Shown piece by piece: positions 10,800 through 23,733 of a DNA stretch of 64,000 nt. Source of the stretch: Viola odorata (Eukaryota; Streptophyta; Magnoliopsida; Malpighiales; Violaceae); contig OY829537.1 in NCBI GenBank assembly GCA_963691705.1, forward strand, positions 54,536,304 to 54,600,303, given 5' to 3'. The position numbers and the translations under genes were made by a program. Position 1 is the stretch's first letter; each line of letters starts with the position of its first letter. The notes beneath the pieces are model-generated. The model had not been told where the DNA came from and made no database searches. It was given only the letters and a program-made list of their open reading frames with translations.

Positions 10800-13700
10800 G
10801 TGCGGATGTGACCAGACACAACATTATCAGACGACATGTGTGGACGTGACCAGACACAACATTAACAACACGATGTGGGGACGTGACCTTTCACAACGCT
10901 TAACAGACAACATGTGCGGACGTGACCAGACACAACATTATCAGACGACTATGCGGACGTGACCAAACACACCATTAAAAACACGATGTGGGGACGTGAC
11001 CCTTCACAACGCTTAACAGACAACATGTGCGGACGTGACCAGACACAACATTAATAACACGAGGTGGGGGCGTGACCCTTCACAACGCTTAAGAGATGAC
11101 ATGTGCGGACGTGACCAGACACAATATTAAAAACACGATGTGGGGACGTGACCCTTCATAACGCTTAACAGACGATATATGCGGACGTGACCAGACACAA
11201 CATTATCAGACGACATGTGTGGACGTGACCAGACACAACATTAACAACACGATGTGGGGCCGTGACCTTTCACAACACTTAACAGAAAATATATGCATAC
11301 GTGACCAGACACAACATTATCAGACGAATGTGCGGACGTAACCAAACACAACATTAACAACACGATGTGGGGACGTGACCTTTCACAACGCTTAACAGAC
11401 AACATGTGCGGACGTGACCTGACACAACATTATATGACGACTGTGCAGACGTGACCAGACACAACATTAAAAACATGATGTGGGGACGTGACCCTTCACA
11501 ACGCTTAACAAACAACATGTGCGGAAGTGACCAGACACAACATTATCAGACGACTGTGCGGACGTGATCCTTCACAATCCTTAAGAGATGACATGTGCGG
11601 ACGTGACCAGACACAACATTATCAGACGACATGTGTGGACGTGACCAGACACAACATTAACAACACGATGTGGGGCCGTGACCTTTCACAACACTTAACA
11701 GAAAACATATGCATACGTGACCAGACACAACATTATCAGACGAATGTGCGGACGTAACCAAACACAACATTAAGAACACGATGTGGGGACGTGACCCTTC
11801 ACAACGCTTAACAGACAACATGTGCAGAAGTGACCAGACACAACATTATCAGACGAATGTGCGGACGTAACCAAACACAACATTAACAACACGATGTGGG
11901 GACGTGACCTTTCACAACGCTTAACAGACAACATGTGCGGACGTGACCAGACACAACATTATATGACGACTGTGCAGACGTGACCAGACACAGCATTAAA
12001 AATATGATGTGGGGACGTGACCCTTCACAATGCTTAACAGACAACATGTGCCGACGTGACCAGACAAAACATTATCAGACGACATGTGCGGAAGTGACCA
12101 AACACACCATTAAAAACACGATGTGAGGGCGTGACCCTGCACAATGCTTAATAGACAACATGTGCGGAAGTGACCAGACACAACATTATCAGACGACTGT
12201 GCGGACGTGACTAGACATAGCATTAAAAACACGATGTGGGGACGTGACCATTCACAACGCTTAAGAGATGACATGTGCGGACGTGACCAGACACAACATT
12301 ACCAGACGGCATATGAGGACGTGACCAGACAGAACATTAACAACACGATGTGGGGACGTGACCTTTCACAACGCTTAACAAATAACATGTGCGGACGTGA
12401 CTTGACACAACATTATCAGAGGACTGTGTAGACGTGACTAGACACAGTATTAAAAATATGATGTGGGGAAGTGACCCTTCACAACGCTTAACAGACAACA
12501 TGTGCGGACGTGACCAGACACAATATTATCAGACGACTGTGCGGACGTCACCAAACACTATTAAAAACACGATGTGGGGACGTGACCCTTCACAACGCTT
12601 AACAGACAACATGTGCGGACGTGACCAGACACAACATTATCAGACGACATGTGCGTACCTGACCAAACACAACATTAAATACATGATGTGGGGATGTGAC
12701 CCTTCACAATGCTTGACAGAAAACATGTGCGAAAGTGGCCAGACACAACATTATCAGACGACTGTGCGGACGTGACGAGACACAACATTAAAAACCCAAT
12801 GTGGGGACGTGACCCTGCACAACACCTAACAGACTACATGTGCGGACATGACCAGACACAACATTATCAGATGACTGTGCGGACGTGACCAAACACACCA
12901 TTAAAAACACTATGTGGGGACGTGACCCTTCACAACGCTTAACAGACAACATGTGCGGACGTGACCCTTCACAACGCTTGACAGACAACATGTGCGGAAG
13001 TGACAAGACACAACATTATCAGACGAATGTGCGGACGTGACGAAACACACCATTACAAACACGATGTGGGGACGTGACACTTCACAACGCTTAACAGTCA
13101 ACATGTGCGGACGTGACCAGACACAACATTATCAGACGACTGTGCGGACGTGACCAGACACAACATTAAAACACACAAGGTGGGGAGGTGACCCTTCATA
13201 ACGCTTAAGAGGTGACATGTGCGGACGTGACCAGACACAACATTAAAAATACGATGTGGGGACGTGGCCCTTCACAACGCTTAACAGACAACATGTGCGG
13301 AAGTGACCAGACACAACATTATCAGACGACTGTGCGGACGTTACCAGACACAGCATTAAAAACACAATGTGGGGACGTGACCCTTCAAAACGCTTAACAG
13401 ACAACATGTACGGACGTGACCCTTCAAAACGCTTAACAAACAACATGTGCGGACGTGACTAGACACAACATTATCAAACGACTGTGCGGACGTGACCAAA
13501 CACAATATTAAAAACATGATGTGCGGACGTGACCCTTCACAACCCTTAACAGACAACATGTGCGGACGTGACCAGACACAACATTATCAGACGACATGTG
13601 CGTACCTGAGCAAACACAACAATAAATACACAATGTGGGCACGTGACCCTTCACAACGCTTGAAAGACAACATGTGCGGAAGTGACCAGACACAACATTA

Positions 13701-15852
13701 TCGGACGACTGTGCGGACGTCATGAGACACAACATTAAAAATACAATGTGGGGACGCGACCCTTGACAACGCCTAACAGACAACATGTGCGGACATGACC
13801 AGACACAACATTATCAGACGACTGTGCGGACGTGACCAAACACACCATTAAAAACACGATGTGGGGACATGACCCTTCACAACGCTTAACAGACAACATG
13901 TGCGGACGTGACCAGACACAACATTATCAGACGACATGTGAGTACCTGACCAAACACAACATTAAATACACGATGTGGGGACGTGACCCTTCACAATGCT
14001 TGACAGACAACATGTGCGGAAGTGACAAGACACAACATTATCAGACGACTGTGCGGACGTGACTAGACACAAGATTAAAAACACAATGTGGGGACGTGAC
14101 CCTTCACAACGCTTAACAGACAACATGTGCGGACATGACCAGACACAACATTATCAGACGACTGTGCGGACGTGACCAAACACACCATTAAAAACACGAT
14201 GTGGGGACGTGACCCTTCACAACGCTTAACAGACAACATGTACGGACGTGACCAGACACAACATTATCAGACGACTATGCGGACGTGACCAGACACAATA
14301 TTAAAACACACAAGGTGGGGAGGTGACCCTTCATTACGCTTAAGAGATGACATGTGCGGACGTGACCAGACACAACATTAAAAATACGATGTGGGGACGT
14401 GGCCCTTCACAAGGCTTAACAGACAACATGTGCGGAAGTGACCAGACACAACATTATCAGACGACTGTGCGGACGTTACCAGACACAGCATTAAAAACAC
14501 AATGTGGGGGCGTGACCCTTCAAAACGCTTAACAGACAACATGTACGGACGTGACCCTTCAAAACGCTTAACAAACAACATGTGCGGACGTGACTAGACA
14601 CAACATTATCAAACGACTGTGCGGACGTGACCAAACACAATATTAAAAACATGATGTGGGGACGTGACCCTTCACAACCCTTAACAGACAACAAGTGCGG
14701 ACGTGACCAGACACAACATTATCAGACGACATGTGCGTACCTGACCAAACACAACAATAAATACACAATGTGGGCACGTGACCCTTCACAACGCTTGAAA
14801 GACAACATGTGCGGAAGTGACCAGACACAACATTATCGGACGACTGTGCGGACGTCATGAGACACAACATTAAAAATACAATGTGGGGACGCGACCCTTG
14901 ACAACGCCTAACAGACAACATGTGCGGACATGACCAGACACAACATTATCAGACGACTGTGCGGACGTGACCAAACACACCATTAAAAACACGATGTGGG
15001 GACATGACCCTTCACAACGCTTAACAGACAACATGTGCGGACGTGACCAGACACAACATTATCAGACGACATGTGAGTACCTGACCAAACACAACATTAA
15101 ATACACGATGTGGGGACGTGACCCTTCACAATGCTTGACAGACAACATGTGCGGAAGTGACAAGACACAACATTATCAGACGACTGTGCGGACGTGACTA
15201 GACACAAGATTAAAAACACAATGTGGGGACGTGACCCTTCACAACGCTTAACAGACAATATGTGCGGACATGACCAGACACAACATTATCAGACGACTGT
15301 GCGGACGTGACCAAACACACCATTAAAAACACGATGTGGGGACGTGACCCTTCACAACGCTTAACAGACAACATGTACGGACGTGACCAGACACAACATT
15401 ATCAGACGACTATGCGGACGTGACCAGACACAACATTAAAACACACAAGGTGGGGAGGTGACCCTTCATAACGCTTAAGAGATGACATGTGCGGACGTGA
15501 CCAGACACAACATTAAAAATACGATGTGGGGACGTGGCCCTTCACAAGGCTTAACAGACAACATGTGCGGAAGTGACCAGACACAACATTATCAGACGAC
15601 TGTGCGGACGTTACCAGACACAGCATTAAAAACACAATGTGGGGGCGTGACCCTTCAAAACGCTTAACAGACAACATGTACGGACGTGACCCTTCAAAAC
15701 GCTTAACAAACAACATGTGCGGACGTGACTAGACACAACATTATCAAACGACTGTGCGGACGTGACCAAACACAATATTAAAAACATGATGTGGGGACGT
15801 GACCCTTCACAACCCTTAACAGACAACAAGTGCGGACGTGACCAGACACAAC
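10331..15852 (+). repeat. 5.5-kb second-order tandem duplication, copy A
   Basis: Collinear with copy B at offsets of 5,522, then 5,408, then 5,483 bases. The first step lies near 10.7-11.0 kb, where A has about one extra trimer. The second lies at 12953-12991, where A lacks a P plus a Q (75 bases). Copy A ends inside the hybrid monomer at 15830-15866, exactly where copy B starts, so the duplication is directly head to tail. It contains an AGAAAAAATATT P monomer, the AATAACACGAG module, a block with the 35-base Q, and run 3 of the 1,135-base HOR. Confidence 0.85.
12953..12991 (+). repeat. Hybrid monomer at a 75-base deletion join
   Basis: The head of a P monomer (GTGCGGACGTGACC) continues directly into the tail of an R with CTTGACAG. 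In the equivalent place of copy B these belong to P at 18361-18398 and R at 18436-18474, separated by a Q; 38 plus 37 bases are missing here. The join lies within the shared GTGACC core, as expected for recombination between monomers. Confidence 0.85.
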
Positions 15853-15853
15853 A
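13219..15853 (+). repeat. 1,135-base HOR, run 3 (2.3 units)
   Basis: Units start at 13219, 14354 and 15489; the last is cut inside monomer 10. Both complete units carry CACGTG in monomer 12 (13640-13645 and 14775-14780) and CCCTTGACAACGCC in monomer 15, a variant private to this run, so they were homogenised together. No gene. Confidence 0.88.
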
Positions 15854-18800
15854 TTAACAACACGATGTGGGGACGTGACCTTTCACAACACTTAACAGAA
15901 AACATATGCAGACTTAACCAGACACAACATTATCAGATGACTGTGCGGACGTGACCAAACACAACATTAAAAACACGATGTGGGGACATGACCCTTCACA
16001 AGGCATAACAGACAACATGTGCGGAAGTGACCAGAAAAAATATTATCAAACGACTGTGCGGACGTGACCCTTCACAATGCTTAAGAGATGACATGTGCGG
16101 ATGTGACCAGACACAACATTATCAGACGACATGTGTGGACGTGACCAGACACAACATTAACAACACGATGTGGGGACATGACCTTTCACAACGCTTAACA
16201 GACAACATGTGCGGACGTGACCTGACACAACATTATCAGACGTCTGTGCGGACGTGAGCAAACACACCATTAAAAACACGATGTGGGGACGTGACCTTTC
16301 ACAACGCTTAACAGACAACATGTGCGGACGTGACCAGACACAACATTATCAGACGACTATGCGGACGTGACCAAACACACCATTAAAAACACGATGTGGG
16401 GACGTGACCCTTCACAACGCTTAACAGACAACATGTGCGGACGTGACCAGACACAACATTAATAACACGAGGTGGGGGCGTGACCCTTCACAACGCTTAA
16501 GAGATGACATGTGCGGACGTGACCAGACACAATATTAAAAACACGATGTGGGGACGTGACCCTTCATAACGCTTAACAGACGATATATACGGACGTGACC
16601 AGACACAACATTATCAGACGACATGTGTGGACGTGACCAGACACAACATTAACAACACGATGTGGGGCCGTGACCTTTCACAACACTTAACAGAAAACAT
16701 ATGCATACGTGACCAGACACAACATTATCAGACGAATGTGCGGACGTAACCAAACACAACATTAACAACACGATGTGGGGACGTGACCTTTCACAACGCT
16801 TAACAGACAACATGTGCGGACGTGACCTGACACAACATTATATGACGACTGTCCAGACGTGACCAGACACAACATTAAAAACATGATGTGGGGACTTGAC
16901 CCTTCACAACGCTTAACAAACAACATGTACGGAAGTGACCAGACACAACATTATCAGACGACTGTGCGGACGTGATCCTTCACAATCCTTAAGAGATGAC
17001 ATGTGCGGATGTGACCAGACACAACATTATCAGACGACATGTGTGGACGTGACCAGACACAACATTAACAACACGATGTGGGGCCGTGACCTTTCACAAC
17101 ACTTAACAGAAAACATATGCATACGTGACCAGACACAACATTATCAGACGAATGTGCGGACGTAACCAAACACAACATTAAGAACACGATGTGGGGACGT
17201 GACCCTTCACAACGCTTAACAGACAACATGTGCAGAAGTGACCAGACACAACATTATCAGACGAATGTGCGGACGTAACCAAACACAACATTAACAACAC
17301 GATGTGGGGACGTGACCTTTCACAACGCTTAACAGACAACATGTGCGGACGTGACCTGACACAACATTATATGACGACTGTGCAGACGTGACCAGACACA
17401 GCATTAAAAATATGATGTGGGGACGTGACCCTTCACAACGCTTAACAGACAACATGTGCCGACGTGACCAGACAAAACATTATCAGACGACATGTGCGGA
17501 AGTGACCAAACACACCATTAAAAACACGATGTGAGGGCGTGACCCTGCACAATGCTTAACAGACAACATGTGCGGAAGTGACCAGACACAACATTATCAG
17601 ACGACTGTGCGGACGTGACTAGACATAGCATTAAAAACACGATGTGGGGACGTGACCATTCACAACGCTTAAGAGGTGACATGTGCGGACGTGACCAGAC
17701 ACAACATTACCAGACGGCATATGAGGACGTGACCAGACAGAACATTAACAACACGATGTGGGGACGTGACCTTTCACAACGCTTAACAAATAACATGTGC
17801 GGACGTGACTTGACACAACATTATCAGAGGACTGTGTAGACGTGACTAGACACAGTATTAAAAATATGATGTGGGGACGTGACCCTTCACAACGCTTAAC
17901 AGACAACATGTGCGGACGTGACCAGACACAATATTATCAGACGACTGTGCGGACGTGACCAAACACTATTAAAAACACGATGTGGGGACGTGACCCTTCA
18001 CAACGCTTAACAGACAACATGTGCGGACGTGACCAGACACAACATTATCAGACGACATGTGCGTACCTGACCAAACACAACATTAAATACATGATGTGGG
18101 GATGTGACCCTTCACAATGCTTGACAGAAAACATGTGCGAAAGTGGCCAGACACAACATTATCAGACGACTGTGCGGACGTGACGAGACACAACATTAAA
18201 AACCCAATGTGGGGACGTGACCCTGCACAACGCCTAACAGACTACATGTGCGGACATGACCAGACACAACATTATCAGATGACTGTGCGGACGTGACCAA
18301 ACACACCATTAAAAACACTATGTGGGGACGTGACCCTTCACAACGCTTAACAGACAACATGTGCGGACGTGACCAGACACAACATTATCAGACGACATGT
18401 GCGTACCTGACCAAACACAACATTAAATACACGATGTGGGGACGTGACCCTTCACAACGCTTGACAGACAACATGTGCGGAAGTGACAAGACACAACATT
18501 ATCAGACGAATGTGCGGACGTGACGAAACACACCATTACAAACACGATGTGGGGACGTGACACTTCACAACGCTTAACAGACAACATGTGCGGACGTGAC
18601 CAGACACAACATTATCAGACGACTGTGCGGACGTGACCAGACACAACATTAAAACACACAAGGTGGGGAGGTGACCCTTCATAACGCTTAAGAGGTGACA
18701 TGTGCGGACGTGACCAGACACAACATTAAAAATACGATGTGGGGACGTGGCCCTTCACAACGCTTAACAGACAACATGTGCGGAAGTGACCAGACACAAC

Positions 18801-21336
18801 ATTATCAGACGACTGTGCGGACGTTACCAGACACAGCATTAAAAACACAATGTGGGGACGTGACCCTTCAAAACGCTTAACAGACAACATGTACGGACGT
18901 GACCCTTCAAAACGCTTAACAAACAACATGTGCGGACGTGACTAGACACAACATTATCAAACGACTGTGCGGACGTGACCAAACACAATATTAAAAACAT
19001 GATGTGGGGACGTGACCCTTCACAACCCTTAACAGACAACATGTGCGGACGTGACCAGACACAACATTATCAGACGACATGTGCGTACCTGACCAAACAC
19101 AACAATAAATACACAATGTGGGCACGTGACCCTTCACAACGCTTGAAAGACAACATGTGCGGAAGTGACCAGACACAACATTATCGGACGACTGTGCGGA
19201 CGTCATGAGACACAACATTAAAAATACAATGTGGGGACGCGACCCTTCACAACGCCTAACAGACAACATGTGCGGACATGACCAGACACAACATTATCAG
19301 ACGACTGTGCGGACGTGACCAAACACACCATTAAAAACACGATGTGGGGACATGACCCTTCACAACGCTTAACAGACAACATGTGCGGACGTGACCAGAC
19401 ACAACATTATCAGACGACATGTGAGTACCTGACCAAACACAACATTAAATACACGATGTGGGGACGTGACCCTTCACAATGCTTGACAGACAACATGTGC
19501 GGAAGTGACAAGACACAACATTATCAGACGACTGTGCGGACGTGACTAGACACAAGATTAAAAACACAATGTGGGGACGTGACCCTTCACAACGCTTAAC
19601 AGACAACATGTGCGGACATGACCAGACACAACATTATCAGACGACTGTGCGGACGTGACCAAACACACCATTAAAAACACGATGTGGGGACGTGACCCTT
19701 CACAACGCTTAACAGACAACATGTACGGACGTGACCAGACACAACATTATCAGACGACTATGCGGACGTGACCAGACACAACATTAAAACACACAAGGTG
19801 GGGAGGTGACCCTTCATAACGCTTAAGAGATGACATGTGCGGACGTGACCAGACACAACATTAAAAATACGATGTGGGGACGTGGCCCTTCACAAGGCTT
19901 AACAGACAACATGTGCGGAAGTGACCAGACACAACATTATCAGACGACTGTGCGGACGTTACCAGACACAGCATTAAAAACACAATGTGGGGGCGTGACC
20001 CTTCAAAACGCTTAACAGACAACATGTACGGACGTGACCCTTCAAAACGCTTAACAAACAACATGTGCGGACGTGACTAGACACAACATTATCAAACGAC
20101 TGTGCGGACGTGACCAAACACAATATTAAAAACATGATGTGGGGACGTGACCCTTCACAACCCTTAACAGACAACAAGTGCGGACGTGACCAGACATAAC
20201 ATTATCAGACGACATGTGCGTACCTGACCAAACACAACAATAAATACACAATGTGGGGACGTGACCCTTCACAACGCGTGAAAGACAACATGTGCGGAAG
20301 TGACCAGACACAACATTATCAGACGACTGTGCGGACGTCACGAGGCACAACATTAAAAATACAATGTCGGGACGCGACCCTTCACAACGCCTAACAGACA
20401 ACATGTGCGGACATGACCAGACACAACATTATCAGACGACTGTGCGGACGTGACCAAACACACCATTAAAAACACGATGTGGGGACATGACCCTTCACAA
20501 CGCTTAACAGACAACATGTGCGGACGTGACCAGACACAACATTATCAGACACCATGTGAGTACCTGACCAAACACAACATTAAATACACGATGTGGGGAC
20601 GTGACCCTTCACAATGCTTGACAGACAACATGTGCGGAAGTGACAAGACACAACATTATCAGACGACTGTGCGGACGTGACTAGACACAAGATTAAAAAC
20701 ACAATGTGGGGACGTGACCCTTCACAACGCTTAACAGACAACATGTGCGGACATGACCAGACACAACATTATCAGACGACTGTGCGGACGTGACCAAACA
20801 CACCATTAAAAACACGATGTGGGGACGTGACCCTTCACAACGCTTAACAGACAACATGTACGGACGTGACCAGACACAACATTATCAGACGACTGTGCGG
20901 ACGTGACCAGACACAACATTAAAACACACAAGGTGGGGAGGTGACCCTTCATAACGCTTAAGAGATGACATGTGCGGACGTGACCAGACACAACATTAAA
21001 AATACGATGTGGGGACGTGGCCCTTCACAACGCTTAACAGACAACATGTGCGGAAGTGACCAGACACAACATTATCAGACGACTATGCGGACGTTACCAG
21101 ACACAACATTAAAAACACAATGTGGGGACGTGACCCTTCAAAACGCTTAACAGACAACATGTACGGACGTGACCCTTCAAAACGCTTAACAAACAACATG
21201 TGCGGACGTGACTAGACACAACATTATCAAACGACTGTGCGGACGTGACCAAACACAATATTAAAAACATGATGTGGGGACGTGACCCTTCACAACCCTT
21301 AACAGACAACAAGTGCGGACGTGACCAGACACAACA
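15853..21336 (+). repeat. 5.5-kb second-order tandem duplication, copy B
   Basis: Repeats copy A from the hybrid monomer through monomer 10 of the third 1,135-base unit. Differences include AGGCATAAC near 16005 and GACATGACC near 16178. The GTCACC change near 12546 in copy A is absent here. Beyond 21.34 kb, B continues into normal P sequence and the 1,135-base unit goes on, whereas A stopped there. Confidence 0.85.
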
Positions 21337-21547
21337 TTATCAGACGACATGTGCGTACCTGACCAAACACAACAATAAATACACAATGTGGGGACGTGAC
21401 CCTTCACAACGCTTGAAAGACAACATGTGCGGAAGTGACCAGACACAACATTATCAGACGACTGTGCAGACGTCACGAGACACAACATTAAAAATACAAT
21501 GTCGGGACGCGACCCTTCACAACGCCTAACAGACAACATGTGCGGAA
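18702..21547 (+). repeat. 1,135-base HOR, run 4 (2.5 units)
   Basis: Units start at 18702, 19837 and 20972; the third breaks inside monomer 16 near 21547, the same monomer at which run 2 ends, and continues into the same GGAAGTG P pair. Runs 2 and 4 are therefore copies of one larger block (offset 13,645), with rare changes such as CGCGTGAAAG at 20276 marking individual units. Confidence 0.88.
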
Positions 21548-21687
21548 GTGACCAGACACAACATTATCAGACGACTGTGCGGAAGTGACCAGACACAACA
21601 TTATCAGACGACTGTGCGGACGTGACGAGACACAACATTAAAAACACAATGTGGGGACGTGACCAGACACAACATTATAAGACGACT

Positions 21688-22519
21688 GTGCGGACGTGAC
21701 CAAACACACCATTAAAAACACGATGTGGGGACGTAACCCTTCACAACGCTTAAGAGACAACATGTGCGGACGTGACCAGACACAACATTATCAGACGACT
21801 GTGCGGACGTGACCAGACACAACATTAAAAACACGAGGTGGGGGCGTGACCCTTCACAACGCTTAAGAGATGACATGTGCGGACGTGACCAAACACAACA
21901 TTAAAAACACGATGTGGGGACGTGACCCTTCATAACGCTTAACAGACGATATATGCGGACGTGACCAGGCACAACATTATCAGACGACATGTGTGGACGT
22001 GACCAGACACAACATTAACAACACGATGTGGGGACGTGACCTTTCACAACACTTAACAGAAAACATATGCAGACTTAACCAGACACAACATTATCAGATG
22101 ACTGTGCGGACGTGACCAAACACACCATTAAAAACACGATGTGGGGACGTGACCCTTCACAACGCTTAAGAGACAACATGTGCGGACGTGACCAGACACA
22201 ACATTATCAGACGACTGTGCGGACGTGACCAGACATAACATTAAAAACACGAGGTGGGGGCGTGACCCTTCACAACGCTTAAGAGATGACATGTGCGGAC
22301 GTGACCAAACACAACATTAAAAACACGATGTGGGGACGTGACCCTTCATAACGCTTAACAGACGATATATGCGGACGTGACCAGGCACAACATTATCAGA
22401 CGACATGTGTGGACGTGACCAGACACAACATTAACAACACGATGTGGGGACGTGACCTTTCACAACACTTAACAGAAAACATATGCAGACTTAACCAGAC
22501 ACAACATTATCAGATGACT
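21688..22519 (+). repeat. 416-base HOR, two tandem units
   Basis: Units 21688-22103 and 22104-22519. Each holds 11 monomers (Q R P Q R Q R P Q R P; 37, 39, 37, 37, 39, 37, 39, 38, 37, 39, 37 bases, sum 416). Marks are GAGACAACAT in the first R, ACACGAG then GTGGGGGCG, GACGATAT, CCAGGCACAAC, and ATGCAGACTTAACC with GATGACT in the last P. The units differ at AGACACAAC versus AGACATAAC and at GTAACCC versus GTGACCC. Confidence 0.9.
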
Positions 22520-23733
22520 GTGCGGACGTGACCAAACACAACATTAAAAACACGATGTGGGGACATGACCCTTCACAACGCATAACAGACAACATGTGCG
22601 GAAGTGACCAGAAAAAATATTATCAAACGACTGTGCGGACGTGACCCTTCACAATGCTTAAGAGATGACATGTGCGGATGTGACCAGACACAACATTATC
22701 AGACGACATGTGTGGACGTGACCAGACACAACATTAACAACACGATGTGGGGACGTGACCTTTCACAACGCTTAACAGACAACATGTGCGGACGTGACCT
22801 GACACAACATTATATGACGACTGTGCAGACGTGACCAGACACAACATTAAAAACATGATGTGGGGACGTGACCCTTCACAACGCTTAAGAGATGACATGC
22901 GTGGGCGTGACCAGAAATAACATTATCAGACGTCTGTGCGGACGTGAGCAAACACACCATTAAAAACACGATGTGGGGACGTGACCTTTCACAACGCTTA
23001 ACAGACAACATGTGCGGACGTGACCAGACACAACATTATCAGACGACTATGCAGACGTGACCAAACACACCATTAAAAACACGATGTGGGGACGTGACCC
23101 TTCACAACGCTTAACAGACAACATGTGCGGACGTGACCAGACACAACATTAATAACACGAGGTGGGGGCGTGACCCTTCACAACGCTTAAGAGATGACAT
23201 GTGCGGACGTGACCAGACACAATATTAAAAACACGATGTGGGGACGTGACCCTTCATAACGCTTAACAGACGATATATGCGGACGTGACCAGACACAACA
23301 TTATCAGACGACATGTGTGGACGTGACCAGATACAACATTAACAACACGATGTGGGGCCGTGACCTTTCACAACACTTAACAGAAAACATATGCATACGT
23401 GACCAGACACAACATTATCAGACGAATGTGCGGACGTAACCAAACACAACATTAACAACACGATGTGGGGACGTGACCTTTGACAACGCTTAACAGACAA
23501 CATGTGCGGACGTGACCTGACACAACATTATATAACGACTGTGCAGACGTGACCAGACACAACATTAAAAATATGATGTGGGGACGTGACCCTTCACAAC
23601 GCTTAACAAACAACATGTGCGGAAGTGACCAGACACAACATTATCAGACGACTGTGCGGACGTGATCCTTCACAATCCTTAAGAGATGACATGTGCGGAT
23701 GTGACCAGACACAACATTATCAGACGACATGTG
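22520..23733 (+). repeat. Satellite segment: AGAAAAAATATT marker, then AATAACACGAG module
   Basis: Contains the rare P with AGAAAAAATATTATC (near 22610), the GCGTGGGCG-head P (near 22900) and the module with AATAACACGAG, GACGATAT, GTGGGGCCG and CATATGCATACG. A CCTTTGACAACGC change near 23478 and TATAACGAC near 23531 are private here. No gene or RNA seen. Confidence 0.72.
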
